Shown: one piece after another, positions 43,403-51,749 of the stretch | Layout: each line of letters begins with the position of its first letter | Position numbering within the stretch: the first letter of the stretch is position 1 | Origin: Armatimonadia bacterium | GTDB taxonomy: Bacteria; Armatimonadota; Zipacnadia; Zipacnadales; JABUFB01 | Direction: 5' to 3' | NCBI GenBank assembly: GCA_039679385.1 | Contig: JBDKVB010000075.1 | Coordinates: forward strand, 1 to 64,000 | Length of the DNA stretch: 64,000 nt | Program-made: the position numbers and the translations under genes | The notes under the pieces: generated by a model | Databases searched by the model: none | What the model was told of the DNA's origin: nothing | The model's input: the letters and a program-made list of their open reading frames with translations, nothing else

Positions 43403-44329
43403 TCAGAGCTTCTCGGCGGCATGAAGCCTCACCGAGCGGGCCGCCGGATTGGCACTGACCTCCTCCGCCGTCGGATACAGAGGCTTGGGCGTCAGCACCT
43501 TGATCACGGGTTTCTTATCGCAGGTACAGGGGAGGGCAGGTGGACACTGGCAAGGGTTGGCAAGCCGGCGCAGAAGCTGTCGAGACACACGGTGTTCGGC
43601 GCCGTTCCAACTGAGGACTACCAGCCGGGAGCGAGAGGAGAGGAGACGAAAGGCAGCCTCAATTCCGGCCTCCAACTCTGGGAGTTCTTCATTTACTGCG
43701 GATCGAATCGCCATCAGATAGGGCGCCGCATCGATACGTCGTACGGGCCTAACTCCGGCGACCGCTGCTGCGATGATGTCTGCGAGTTGTGCTGTCGATT
43801 GGATCGCCGAGCGCTCACGCGCCCTTGCGATCCTGGCTGCGACCTTGTGGGCCTCCCGCCCTCTCCCAATACCTGCGAAGATTCGGGCCAAGTCCTTTTC
43901 AAGGTACTCGTTGACAACGCGTGACGCCGTCAAGCTCGTAGCGTCCGAGCGATCCATGCGCATGTCCAGGGACTGCTCGCTATCGACGGAAAAGCCCCGC
44001 ACGGGATCTCGAAGGACGTCCATGGAGATGCCCGCGTCGATCAGGCACCCATCGACCGACCCTATCCCCCGCTCCTCCAGTAACTCCTCAGCCTGCGACA
44101 TCCGCCCATGTATGAGAAGGACCCTCTGCTTCAAATCACCCAAGGCTGCGGCCGCTCGAGACAGGGACTCCGCATCACGATCCAGACCAACGACAAAGGC
44201 ACCATGCTGAACCAGTTGGATCGTGTGCCCGGCCATCCCCAGCGTCATGTCAAGGAAGGTCATGCCCTCGGCAGGCCGGAGGTATTCGACAACCTCATTC
44301 ACCATTGCCGGCAGGTGCACCGGCGACAT
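43403..44329 (-). CDS. rsmH: 16S rRNA (cytosine1402-N4)-methyltransferase RsmH (MraW)
   Basis: RsmH methylates C1402 of 16S rRNA with SAM. The 308-residue protein opens with HLPAMVNEVVEYL, has the SAM-binding strand FLDMTLGMAGHT, the DRDAES strand end and the conserved RGFSVDSEQSLDMRMD segment. It closes with KPLYPTAEEVSANPAARSVRLH. The middle is more divergent than usual (DAGIS instead of DLGVSS), but the overall pattern is unmistakable. Its ATG lies within the end of mraZ (overlap of 35 bases), implying translational coupling. A 665-base spacer separates it from ftsL. Confidence 0.94.
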   Translation of the reverse strand: MSPVHLPAMVNEVVEYLRPAEGMTFLDMTLGMAGHTIQLVQHGAFVVGLDRDAESLSRAAAALGDLKQRVLLIHGRMSQAEELLEERGIGSVDGCLIDAGISMDVLRDPVRGFSVDSEQSLDMRMDRSDATSLTASRVVNEYLEKDLARIFAGIGRGREAHKVAARIARARERSAIQSTAQLADIIAAAVAGVRPVRRIDAAPYLMAIRSAVNEELPELEAGIEAAFRLLSSRSRLVVLSWNGAEHRVSRQLLRRLANPCQCPPALPCTCDKKPVIKVLTPKPLYPTAEEVSANPAARSVRLHAAEKL

Positions 44330-44789
44330 TGGCGGTCCCCTCAGAGGCCTGCTTCCCGAACAGCTTTCGCGCCAGTTCCTTGAAGGTCACACTCTTGGCG
44401 CTCATGAACTGACGGAAGCTCTCGGCCTCCCAGAATTCGATGTAGTCCCCCGCGTCAAAGAACTGGACCTCGCGCTTCTCATCATCGAAGCCCGCCCACT
44501 TGAGCAAAGCATCCGGGAAACGCAACCGACCGTTGCCGTCGAGATCGACTTCACAGGTCATCGACGCAAAGAAGCGGACGAAGTCGGCAACGTCGGGGTC
44601 GTCCATATCTTGCTGTGCGAGACGGCGCATGAACCCGTCCCAGGTCTTGGGGGCGTAGGCGCGGATGCAGTTATCGAAGCCCGGGGCCAGGACAAGCTTG
44701 CGGGGATACACCTGCAGCAGGACGTCCGGGATTACCGTCCGCCCATTGCTGTCCAGTTTGCGGATGACGGCCCCTCCCAGTTGAAACAC
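44295..44789 (-). CDS. mraZ: MraZ transcriptional regulator / division protein
   Basis: MraZ is a DNA-binding regulator at the head of dcw clusters. The 164-residue protein contains two AbrB-like repeats: KLDSNGRTVIP near the N-terminus and EVDLDGNGRLRFPDALL in the second half, with the family segment ASMTCEVDL between them. The GTG at 44789 is chosen because GGGAGG stands seven bases upstream and it falls just downstream of a strong promoter; an upstream frame to 44933 would begin before the transcription start. The C-terminus is extended by an Ala/Gly-rich tail that overlaps rsmH. Confidence 0.92.
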   Translation of the reverse strand: MFQLGGAVIRKLDSNGRTVIPDVLLQVYPRKLVLAPGFDNCIRAYAPKTWDGFMRRLAQQDMDDPDVADFVRFFASMTCEVDLDGNGRLRFPDALLKWAGFDDEKREVQFFDAGDYIEFWEAESFRQFMSAKSVTFKELARKLFGKQASEGTANVAGAPAGNGE

Positions 44790-44840
44790 TGGGCACCCTC
44801 CCAAGGCGCTGACCGCGGACACATCTCGCAGTGCCTGCAA

Positions 44841-44869
44841 ACCATAACAGAAAGCACCCCCCATGTCAA
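44841..44869 (-). promoter_or_regulatory. mraZ (dcw) promoter
   Basis: On the minus strand a perfect TTGACA, a 17-base spacer and TATGGT stand about 50 bases before the mraZ GTG. MraZ is known to bind repeats near its own promoter in other bacteria; GGG-rich stretches (tggggggtgc, gggagg) occur here but no clear triplicate box was identified. Confidence 0.75.
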
Positions 44870-45084
44870 GTGAATCAGGGGGATATTGAGGTAGATACTG
44901 GCGAGCAGTGGTTGAGAGCGGGATGTGGTCCACCAGAACCGACCCTTCACCCGGCGCCGCTCTTTGCGCGGAATGTGAACAACCTCGGGGCTTTCTGACG
45001 TCCTACAGGAAGGTAGACACCCCCGGAAAGACGAATACGTCGACGTGCGGGGAAACGGAAAGAGACCGCAAGGGAGGACCTGAG

Positions 45085-45666
45085 ATGTGCAGACTGCTCG
45101 GACGGGTTGCGGTGGCGACGCTCGTACTGGCGTTCCTCGGATCGGCCCAGGCTCAGGAGCGAGGCGTCCAGACCGGCGTCAAGAAGGTGCCGGCCATGAC
45201 TGTCGCCTACAAGGTGCAGACGTCGACCTTTGAGGATGCCGGCAAGGTGATTCCCGTTACCTTGCGCGAACTGCTCACGGCAGCCCGCGACAATGGGCTC
45301 CATCCCCTGGGCTATGTTGTCCTGCGCGTCCAGATGGACGCACCCCCGGTGCCCGGCGAGGCCATCCGCTGGGAGCTCTGGCTGCCGATTGCCGATGCTC
45401 CACAGCCTGATGACTTGAAGCCCCAGGCCGTCGTGCTGGTCAAGCAGGTGGAGCAGACACCCGTTGCCTTCACCTACCACCTTGGCCCCATCGAGCAGCT
45501 CCAGGAGACCTTCATGGATCTGGTCACCTGGGCCATGGGCCGCGGCGTCGACCTCACCGGTGAGGCAAGGCTCATCACCTATGGCCAGTTGGAGGAGACG
45601 AAGCTGCAGGAGATGGTCTGGGAGTGCCAGCTCGGCACCCAGGGCCAGCTACCGGCCGGCCTCTGA
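45085..45666 (+). CDS. Secreted GyrI-like/effector-binding-domain protein
   Basis: The 193-residue protein has a signal peptide (1-23, cleavage after a QAQ-like end). It then has a single GyrI-like/AraC effector-binding fold with the repeated pattern VAYKVQTSTFEDAGKVI (about 38-54) and TPVAFTYHLGPIEQLQETF (about 125-143), which are the two halves of that domain. This fold usually binds small molecules as part of cytoplasmic regulators. Here an exported stand-alone version is predicted, probably as a periplasmic ligand-binding or hydrolase-like protein. ATG 45085 is preceded by AGGGAGG. It is divergent from mraZ. Ligand unknown. Confidence 0.75.
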   Translation: MCRLLGRVAVATLVLAFLGSAQAQERGVQTGVKKVPAMTVAYKVQTSTFEDAGKVIPVTLRELLTAARDNGLHPLGYVVLRVQMDAPPVPGEAIRWELWLPIADAPQPDDLKPQAVVLVKQVEQTPVAFTYHLGPIEQLQETFMDLVTWAMGRGVDLTGEARLITYGQLEETKLQEMVWECQLGTQGQLPAGL

Positions 45667-45780
45667 CGCCCACACCGAGTCGGATACATATTTCAGGCAA
45701 CCTCGCGGGGACCGAAGCGTCCATAGGCGAGAGCACTGACTCTGCGGTTGCCGTATCACCAGACGGGAGTCTCTTGCGGT

Positions 45781-46803
45781 ATGCCGATTCGCGGACGAGC
45801 ACCGACCAGGATTGACTTCGCCGGCGGAACCACTGATCTGCCGGCCTTCCGGGAGCGTGAAGGCGGTGCCGTGGTCAACGCGGCTATTGACCGCCATGCT
45901 TTCTGCTCCTTGACGCGCAGCAACAACGGGGTGCGGATCACCTCGCAGGACCTCGAGCAGTTTGTCGAGGCCCAGGCCGTGCAGGAGCTGGAGTACGACG
46001 GCAACCTCGACCTGCTCAAGGCGGCCTTGCGTGCGCTTGACCTTCCCGATGGCCTGTGCATCACCGCTCGCTGTGCAGCGCCGCCGGGGTCGGGCACCGG
46101 GTCCTCAGCCTCCATCGGAGTGGCCCTGCTGGGCTTGCTGGATCGTCTCAAGGCCCAGCACAGCCAGGACGCCCGCCACTGCATGTCGCGGTTCGAGGTG
46201 GCCGAGATGGCCTGCAACCTCGAGCAGGACCTCGGCATCATCGGCGGAAAGCAGGACCAGTACGCCGCCGCGGTCGGCGGCATCAACTACATGGAGTTCT
46301 ACGACCGCGGGCGTGTACTCGTGGAGCGTCTCGAGCTTCAGCCCTGGGTGGTGCTGGAGCTACACAAGCACCTGCTCCTGTGCTACTCTGGTCAGTCACG
46401 CCTCTCGGGCGACACGAACCAGCGTATGATCTCAGCCTACGAGGCGGGAGACCCGACGGTCTGCGGAGCCCTGCGGACCGTGAAGCGAGTGGCCCAGGAC
46501 ATGCGCCGGGCACTCCTCGGCGGCGACCTGGACTGGTTCGGCGAGCTGATGGAGGAGGAGTGGCAGGCGCGGCGCAGACTTGCCCCGGGAGTGGTAACGG
46601 AGCGTCTGCAGGCCTTGCGTGATGCCGGCAAGCAGGCAGGAGCCGTGGCAGCCAAGGTCTGTGGCGCGGGTGGTGGCGGGTGCATCTTGTTCCTGTGCCA
46701 ACCGGATGCGGAGGCTGACGTTACCCGTGCCCTGGAGGCCGCCGGAGGGCGTCTTCTGGATTTCGGATTCGACTTCAACGGACTAGAGGTGTGGGAGGCG
46801 TAA
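45781..46803 (+). CDS. GHMP family sugar kinase (heptose/fucose kinase-like)
   Basis: The 340-residue protein begins with APTRIDFAGGTTDLPAF, has the GHMP ATP-binding motif PPGSGTGSSASIG (about 101-113), GKQDQYAAAVGG (about 158-169), and a C-terminal KVCGAGGGGCILFL motif. These resemble D-glycero-D-manno-heptose 7-phosphate kinase and L-fucokinase-type proteins; a precise substrate cannot be assigned. ATG 45781 is used, with GGGAG upstream at a rather long distance. The stop codon overlaps the ATG of the next gene (TAATG), so the two are translationally coupled. Confidence 0.85.
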   Translation: MPIRGRAPTRIDFAGGTTDLPAFREREGGAVVNAAIDRHAFCSLTRSNNGVRITSQDLEQFVEAQAVQELEYDGNLDLLKAALRALDLPDGLCITARCAAPPGSGTGSSASIGVALLGLLDRLKAQHSQDARHCMSRFEVAEMACNLEQDLGIIGGKQDQYAAAVGGINYMEFYDRGRVLVERLELQPWVVLELHKHLLLCYSGQSRLSGDTNQRMISAYEAGDPTVCGALRTVKRVAQDMRRALLGGDLDWFGELMEEEWQARRRLAPGVVTERLQALRDAGKQAGAVAAKVCGAGGGGCILFLCQPDAEADVTRALEAAGGRLLDFGFDFNGLEVWEA

Positions 46804-47513
46804 TGACGCCGGAAGCCCCAGCTTGCAGCAGCGCACCGGAGAGTCCGGTGCAGAGACTGAAGCCTCCAGCCACCCAGCGAGAGGCTTTCGTACTCATCTA
46901 CAGCATCCTCGCACTCACCTTTGTCTACTTCCACGGGGCGCCGCGCAGTCTCCCGCAGACACCTGCGCTCTTTGCCTGGTTTGGCATCAACTTCGTCGTG
47001 CTCTTCGCCCTTCCAGCCTTGCTTCTACGATTCTGGCTGGGCGTTCCGCTGTCGCAGTTGGGTCTGCGCTGGGGCGAGGCGAAGGTCTGGTCGCGCTACT
47101 TCCTTGTGTTCCTGGCAGTGATGCTACCTGTCGTCCTGTTCATCTCGCGGACTCCCGAGTTCCAGGCCTTCTACCCTCGCTGCGATCTGGCCCGCAGCAG
47201 CACCCTGTGGGTCTTCCTCTCGGCCGGCGGTTGGCTGGTCTACTTCTTTGCCTGGGAGTGGATGTTCCGCGGGATGCTCCTGTTCAGCCTCGAGAAGCGC
47301 GTCGGCGGCGGGCTCGCGATTCTGTTGCAGATGATCCCCTTCACGATGATGCACTACCCCAAGCCCGAGGCCGAGGCCTGGTCGGCGATCATCGCCGGTC
47401 TTGCCCTCGGACTCATGGCGCTGCGAGGCCGTTCCTTCCTGGGTACCTGGTTACTGCATTGGCTGGTCGCGACCCTCATGGACCTGTCCGTCATCCTGTG
47501 GCCTCTCGCCTGA
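46803..47513 (+). CDS. CPBP family intramembrane metalloprotease
   Basis: The 236-residue protein has about six to seven membrane helices and the motifs of CAAX/Abi-type proteases: WEWMFRG (151-157) with Glu152 and Arg156, MMHYP with His184, and a third histidine segment LLHWLVA with His219. These residues form the metal site inside the membrane. Its substrate is unknown. ATG 46803 overlaps the preceding kinase stop codon and GGAGG stands eight bases upstream. It may act in maturation of a surface protein or in a stress response; nothing in the sequence decides this. Confidence 0.85.
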   Translation: MTPEAPACSSAPESPVQRLKPPATQREAFVLIYSILALTFVYFHGAPRSLPQTPALFAWFGINFVVLFALPALLLRFWLGVPLSQLGLRWGEAKVWSRYFLVFLAVMLPVVLFISRTPEFQAFYPRCDLARSSTLWVFLSAGGWLVYFFAWEWMFRGMLLFSLEKRVGGGLAILLQMIPFTMMHYPKPEAEAWSAIIAGLALGLMALRGRSFLGTWLLHWLVATLMDLSVILWPLA

Positions 47514-47596
47514 GCAGAGGCGGCGAGGTCCTCTTCTGGTCGTCCGCGGCAAGGGCATGACGTACCCCCTATCCTGAAGGGAGGCGTCAGGACAGA

Positions 47597-49159
47597 ATGC
47601 GTACCGAGCAGAGTCGGCGCGAGTTCCTTCGTACGGTGGGTGTTGGCGCACTCGGGCTCAGCGGTCTCTCCCATGTGGCCGCTCAGATGGTCCAGCCACG
47701 CGGCGAGCGGCCCCCGAACCTTCTGGTCATCATGTCTGACGAGCACGCCCAGCGGGTGACGGGCTGCTATGGCAACGCGCTTGTGCAGACGCCGAACCTC
47801 GATCGGCTGGCAGCCGAGGGGATCACCTTTGACGCCTGCTACGACGCTTCTCCCCTCTGTGTCCCCTCTCGCCTGGCCTTCACCGCCTGCAAGTACATCA
47901 GTCGCTGCGGCGCGTGGAGCAACAGCACCCGGCTGCCTAGCGACGACTATCCCTCGATCGCCCACGCCATGAATGCCGCCGGGTACGAGTCCTTCCTCTG
48001 CGGCAAGCAGCACTACGATGCTCAGCACCGCTATGGCTTCGTCGATGTCGGTGGCAACATGAACAAGAGTACGATGACCGGTCGCGGCGGCCGTCGCGCT
48101 CCCGACGACCTGCACATCAACGTCGGCGCTCGCGACTCACGGTTCAAGGACTTCCACACGGGCAATCAAAGCGGAACGATGAACCACGACCGCAAGGTGA
48201 CGGCTGGGACTGTGGAGTTTCTCGCGAACCGCAAGCGGACCGACAAGCCCTTCTTCCTCTTCGCCGGCTTCCTGGCGCCGCATTTCCCTCTGACCGTCCC
48301 GGAGGAGTACTGGCAGCGCTACCGCGACAAGGTGACGATGCCGAACCTGCCGCCGGGTCACGTGGAAAGCCAGCCGCTGAACTACCATCATCTGCGTCGC
48401 GGCTTTGGGGTCGTGGAGACCGATCCGCAGATGGTCAAGCTCGGTCGGGAGCTCTACTATGGCCTGACCAACTGGTTCGACGATGAGCTAGGCAAGGTCC
48501 TCGCTGCGCTGCGCGCCAGTGACGTCGCGGACAACACGGTCATCATCTACACCACCGACCATGGCGAGAACCTGGGCGACCACCATCTGTGGTGGAAGAA
48601 CTGCCTGTACGACACGGCAGCCAAGGTCCCGCTCATCCTCCGCTGGCCCGAACGCTGGAAGGGCGGGCAGCGGCGCAGTGGCGTATGCTCCCACCTGGAC
48701 CTGGTGCAGACCATCGCGCAGATCGGCGGCGCGGAGTTGCCCGAGGACTGCGACGGAGACTCCCTGTGCGGCTGGATGGACGACCCCGCTGCGGCCTGGA
48801 AGGATAGGGCGGTGAGCGAGTACTATGCCCACAACATCGCCTCGGGCTATGCCATGATCCGCCAGGGCCGCTACAAGTACGTGTACCACACACGCATGAA
48901 CGACCAGTACGGTCCGCAGCGCCAGCTCTTCGACATGGTGGAAGACCCCGACGAGTTCAGCAACCTCGCGGACGACCCGGCGCAAGCTTTGCGCGTCGAC
49001 CAGCTGCACCGGGCCCTGGTGGCCGAACTGGGCCGAGAGCCCGACGAGACTGAGCAGATCTGCCGCCGCGAGATGGCGGTCGGCTACCCGGATGCACCTC
49101 GGAAGGGTGCCACTCAGGGCGGAGGCAAAGCGCGGCAAGCTCAGGGTGAAGAGGAGTAG
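47597..49159 (+). CDS. Tat-exported type I sulfatase
   Basis: The 520-residue protein starts with a twin-arginine signal (SRREFLRTVGVGAL), so it is exported folded. The sulfatase domain follows with the metal residues in MSDEH (46-50) and the C-x-P-S-R motif CVPSR (88-92). Its cysteine is converted to formylglycine by a maturase not encoded in this window. The DHGENLGDHHLW segment also belongs to the catalytic site. It should remove sulfate esters from sugars or phenols. Location next to sugar enzymes suggests a sulfated glycan. The start is inferred from the Tat signal; GGGAGG lies 12 bases upstream. Confidence 0.92.
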   Translation: MRTEQSRREFLRTVGVGALGLSGLSHVAAQMVQPRGERPPNLLVIMSDEHAQRVTGCYGNALVQTPNLDRLAAEGITFDACYDASPLCVPSRLAFTACKYISRCGAWSNSTRLPSDDYPSIAHAMNAAGYESFLCGKQHYDAQHRYGFVDVGGNMNKSTMTGRGGRRAPDDLHINVGARDSRFKDFHTGNQSGTMNHDRKVTAGTVEFLANRKRTDKPFFLFAGFLAPHFPLTVPEEYWQRYRDKVTMPNLPPGHVESQPLNYHHLRRGFGVVETDPQMVKLGRELYYGLTNWFDDELGKVLAALRASDVADNTVIIYTTDHGENLGDHHLWWKNCLYDTAAKVPLILRWPERWKGGQRRSGVCSHLDLVQTIAQIGGAELPEDCDGDSLCGWMDDPAAAWKDRAVSEYYAHNIASGYAMIRQGRYKYVYHTRMNDQYGPQRQLFDMVEDPDEFSNLADDPAQALRVDQLHRALVAELGREPDETEQICRREMAVGYPDAPRKGATQGGGKARQAQGEEE

Positions 49160-49173
49160 AGACCAGGGACGGG

Positions 49174-49203
49174 TTGCCAGAACCGGTCGGTACGTAGGAT
49201 AAT
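49174..49203 (+). promoter_or_regulatory. Promoter of the epimerase gene
   Basis: TTGCCA (49174-49179), an 18-base spacer and GATAAT (49198-49203) each match the consensus in five of six bases. The start codon of the epimerase gene is 98 bases downstream. Confidence 0.65.
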
Positions 49204-49300
49204 GGCGCGTGCAGGGGGAAATGCCCTGTGCGCGCCTGCGCGTGTCTGGTCTTGCGGTCCCTCGTCCAGGGGCCTGCAGTAACTCGGTAGGAGGCAATCT

Positions 49301-50236
49301 ATGCAGCAGTCACGCATCATGGTTCTTGGCGCTGCCGGCAAGATGGGCAAGCATCTTGTCCCCCGCCTAATCGAACTGGGGCACAAGGTGGACGCCCTCG
49401 CCCGGTTCAGCGATGAAACAGTCCTGCACCGCTTCGAGGACCTGGGAGTCGGCATCTATCGGTGCGACCTGAGCGACGAACACGGGCTGGAGAGCATCCC
49501 GGCAAACTACGACTACGTCTTCAACATGGCGGGGATCAAGTTCGGTTCAGGGGCACAGTGGAAGTACACCGTCGAGTTGCAGGTTATGGCGGTCGCCCGC
49601 ATCATGGAGCACTTCGCGAAAGCGAAGGGCGTCGCCTACGCCTCCAGTGGCAACGTCTACCCTGACACCGAAGATGGGTGCACCGAGGAGGACGCACCGG
49701 GCGCCCCGAGTTTCTATGCCATGAGTCGGTTGGGCGCGGAGTGGATGACGGAGTACTTCTGCCGCCGCAACAACACACCGTCGCTCATCCAGCGCATCTT
49801 CTACGCCTATCACGAAGAGTTCGGCGTGCCGACCGATATCGCCCGACAGATCCGCGACGGCGAGGAGATCGACCTCGGCACCGCCTACGTGAACGTCATC
49901 TGGCTGGCGGACATCCTTGACCTGATGATCGAGTCGCTGAAGCTGTGTTCGGTCCCCTGCGAGGTGCTGAACGTGACCGGCGTAGAGAAGGTCTCTGTGG
50001 TGGAGATTGCGCAGAAGCTGGGGAAGCTGATGGGCAAGGAGCCCAAGTTCAGGGGCGAACCAAAGGGCACCTACCTCCTCGGCAAGGCAGACAAGATGGC
50101 CGAGAAGCTATGGACACCGCCGACCAGCCTCGATGAGGGCCTGGCGATGGTCGCCCAGTCGGTCATGGACCACGAGCATCCGCTCGACCATCCCACGGAA
50201 TGGGAGAAGCGCGACAAGTTCGGCGAGCGTGCTTAG
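49301..50236 (+). CDS. NAD-dependent epimerase/dehydratase (extended SDR) with atypical catalytic site
   Basis: The 311-residue protein has the nucleotide-binding motif VLGAAGKMGKHL (8-19), the NMAG strand (75-78) and the SSG segment (115-117). The active-site tyrosine is Tyr139 in SFYAMSRLG, but the usual YxxxK lysine is Arg143. This could change or abolish the normal sugar epimerase chemistry. It probably binds a nucleotide sugar or a related substrate. The ATG has AGGAGG upstream at about 9 bases. It has its own promoter and terminator, so it is transcribed alone. Confidence 0.85.
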   Translation: MQQSRIMVLGAAGKMGKHLVPRLIELGHKVDALARFSDETVLHRFEDLGVGIYRCDLSDEHGLESIPANYDYVFNMAGIKFGSGAQWKYTVELQVMAVARIMEHFAKAKGVAYASSGNVYPDTEDGCTEEDAPGAPSFYAMSRLGAEWMTEYFCRRNNTPSLIQRIFYAYHEEFGVPTDIARQIRDGEEIDLGTAYVNVIWLADILDLMIESLKLCSVPCEVLNVTGVEKVSVVEIAQKLGKLMGKEPKFRGEPKGTYLLGKADKMAEKLWTPPTSLDEGLAMVAQSVMDHEHPLDHPTEWEKRDKFGERA

Positions 50237-50287
50237 GCGTCCTTGCCCCGCAAGCGTCACCGCCGCACGAACCAGAAGCGGACACCC

Positions 50288-50325
50288 GGGGACAGAGCCT
50301 TCGAGGCGCTGTCCCCTCTGTTTGC
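50288..50325 (+). terminator. Intrinsic terminator after the epimerase gene
   Basis: The stem ggggacag / ctgtcccc, with a partly paired inner segment, is followed by tctgtttg. It lies about 50 bases after the stop codon. Confidence 0.65.
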
Positions 50326-50331
50326 CCCGTC

Positions 50332-50475
50332 CTAGTCCTGCGCCAGCCCCCACAGAACGAACAGCCCGCCTGTCGCAGTCAGCACGATCCGCGGCCAGTC
50401 AGCAGGTCGATAGGGAATGAAGGCGGCGGCAATCATCAGAGCCAGTCCCACCACGGTAATGACTCGACGGCGCAC
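50332..50475 (-). CDS. Very small membrane protein
   Basis: The 47-residue frame starts at GTG 50475, following GGGGGG, with two predicted membrane helices (VITVVGLALMIAAAFIPY and IVLTATGGLFVLWG) and an aspartate at the end. No family is recognised. A longer version beginning at 50520 is also open. Expression is unproven, but amino-acid composition and a purine-rich site speak for a real small membrane protein rather than chance. Confidence 0.5.
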   Translation of the reverse strand: MRRRVITVVGLALMIAAAFIPYRPADWPRIVLTATGGLFVLWGLAQD

Positions 50476-50532
50476 GTGCTGCCCCCCTTTCACACGGCCC
50501 ACAACGAATCCCGAGCACACTTCATCCTGGCT

Positions 50533-51738
50533 TCACTGCGCTGCTTCTACCCTGTCCTGGTACGCGTGCGTCTGCCCGGACAACACCTCAGCCACCGTCA
50601 CCCGCCGGCTGGCCAGACTCGACTCCAGCATTGCATGGAGGATGGCAACGGCTCGCAGACCCGTCGCACCGTCCACCTCAGGAGCACGCCCCAGGCGCAC
50701 GGCCTCGGCGAAGTCATGTATCTCCGCGGCAAGAAGCTTGCGGTCGGTGACCGGCCCCTCCAGCGTGTAGCTCGTTGGTCGTTCGCCGAAGAGCTTCGTC
50801 TCGATCGCGTTGAGCTGGTAGTCCGGCAGGACGGCCAGCAGCGCCTCCGGGGTCAGCTCCTCACGACCCCGTTTCAACACCACGGGCCTTCCCGAGCGGT
50901 CGCCCGATTGGCCCAGGGTTCCTTCGCTGCCCAGGATCAGGCGCCGGTAGGCCGTCTCTCCAGCGCTGGCGTAGTGCGAGAGCCAATGCCCTTGCGTGCC
51001 CGAGGCGAACTGCAGGAGCGCACAGAGGCAGTCCGGCGCGTCCGCGACGACCTCGACTTCCTTGCCGTCGAACTCTTTGCCGCTACGCTGCGACTGAACA
51101 AGCTGCGCCTGTGCAACCACCGACTCAAGGGGCCCCAGCAGCATCTCCAGTGCATAGCCGCTGTGAATCGGCACATCCAGCAGGATGCCGCCCATAGCCA
51201 GACGGTGACGCCAGGCCGTCGCCAGGATTCCCCCACCGGCGCTGATCTGGGTCTGGATCGCCAGGTGCGGGGTGCCGATCAGACCGGCCTCGAGACATGC
51301 CTTCGCCAGCCGGTTCATGGGATCCCGTCGGTTGTTTTCAGCGACCGCCAGAACCCGCCCGGCCTCGGCGGCAGCCTCGATCATCCGCTGTCCCCGGGCC
51401 ACAGTCACCGCCAGCGGCTTCTCGCACAGGACATGAAGGCCCGCCTGCACCAGCCTCACAACAAGCTCATCATGCGAGCGCGGGTCGGTGACGAGGTCTA
51501 CGGCGTCCAGGGCCACCTTCCCACCGATCGCTTCCTCCAGGTCAGTGAACACCTGCGGCACGTAGCCCAGCAACTCCGAGGCTTCCGCCGCAACCTTCTC
51601 AGCGTACTCTCGGCGCACATCGCAGAGGGCTGCCAGCCTCACGGTGCCCGGTGCAACCCGCTCCAGCTCACCAAGCCCGCGCAGATGCCGGGCGCCCATC
51701 ATCCCGCAGCCAACCAGCAAGAGCTTCAGGGGCTCCAT
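50533..51738 (-). CDS. Gfo/Idh/MocA family NAD(P)-dependent oxidoreductase (2)
   Basis: The 401-residue protein has the Rossmann motif LLVGCGMMGARH near the N-terminus, the EKPLAVT signature with its catalytic lysine (about 108-114), and the C-terminal alpha/beta domain with GGILLDVPIHSGYALEML, which places the active-site histidine. ATG 51738 has GAGGTGA upstream and is 11 bases after the stop of the DJ-1/PfpI gene, so these two are probably cotranscribed. Substrate is unknown, presumably a sugar or polyol. It is longer than the first Gfo/Idh/MocA protein in this window and not a close duplicate of it. Confidence 0.88.
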   Translation of the reverse strand: MEPLKLLLVGCGMMGARHLRGLGELERVAPGTVRLAALCDVRREYAEKVAAEASELLGYVPQVFTDLEEAIGGKVALDAVDLVTDPRSHDELVVRLVQAGLHVLCEKPLAVTVARGQRMIEAAAEAGRVLAVAENNRRDPMNRLAKACLEAGLIGTPHLAIQTQISAGGGILATAWRHRLAMGGILLDVPIHSGYALEMLLGPLESVVAQAQLVQSQRSGKEFDGKEVEVVADAPDCLCALLQFASGTQGHWLSHYASAGETAYRRLILGSEGTLGQSGDRSGRPVVLKRGREELTPEALLAVLPDYQLNAIETKLFGERPTSYTLEGPVTDRKLLAAEIHDFAEAVRLGRAPEVDGATGLRAVAILHAMLESSLASRRVTVAEVLSGQTHAYQDRVEAAQ

Positions 51739-51749
51739 GTCAACTCACC

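Noticed and set aside
43146-43424. Plus-strand open frame of 92 codons in the rsmH-ftsL spacer
   Set aside because: It starts at GTG without a ribosome-binding site, runs through a strong terminator and overlaps the end of rsmH; no family resemblance.
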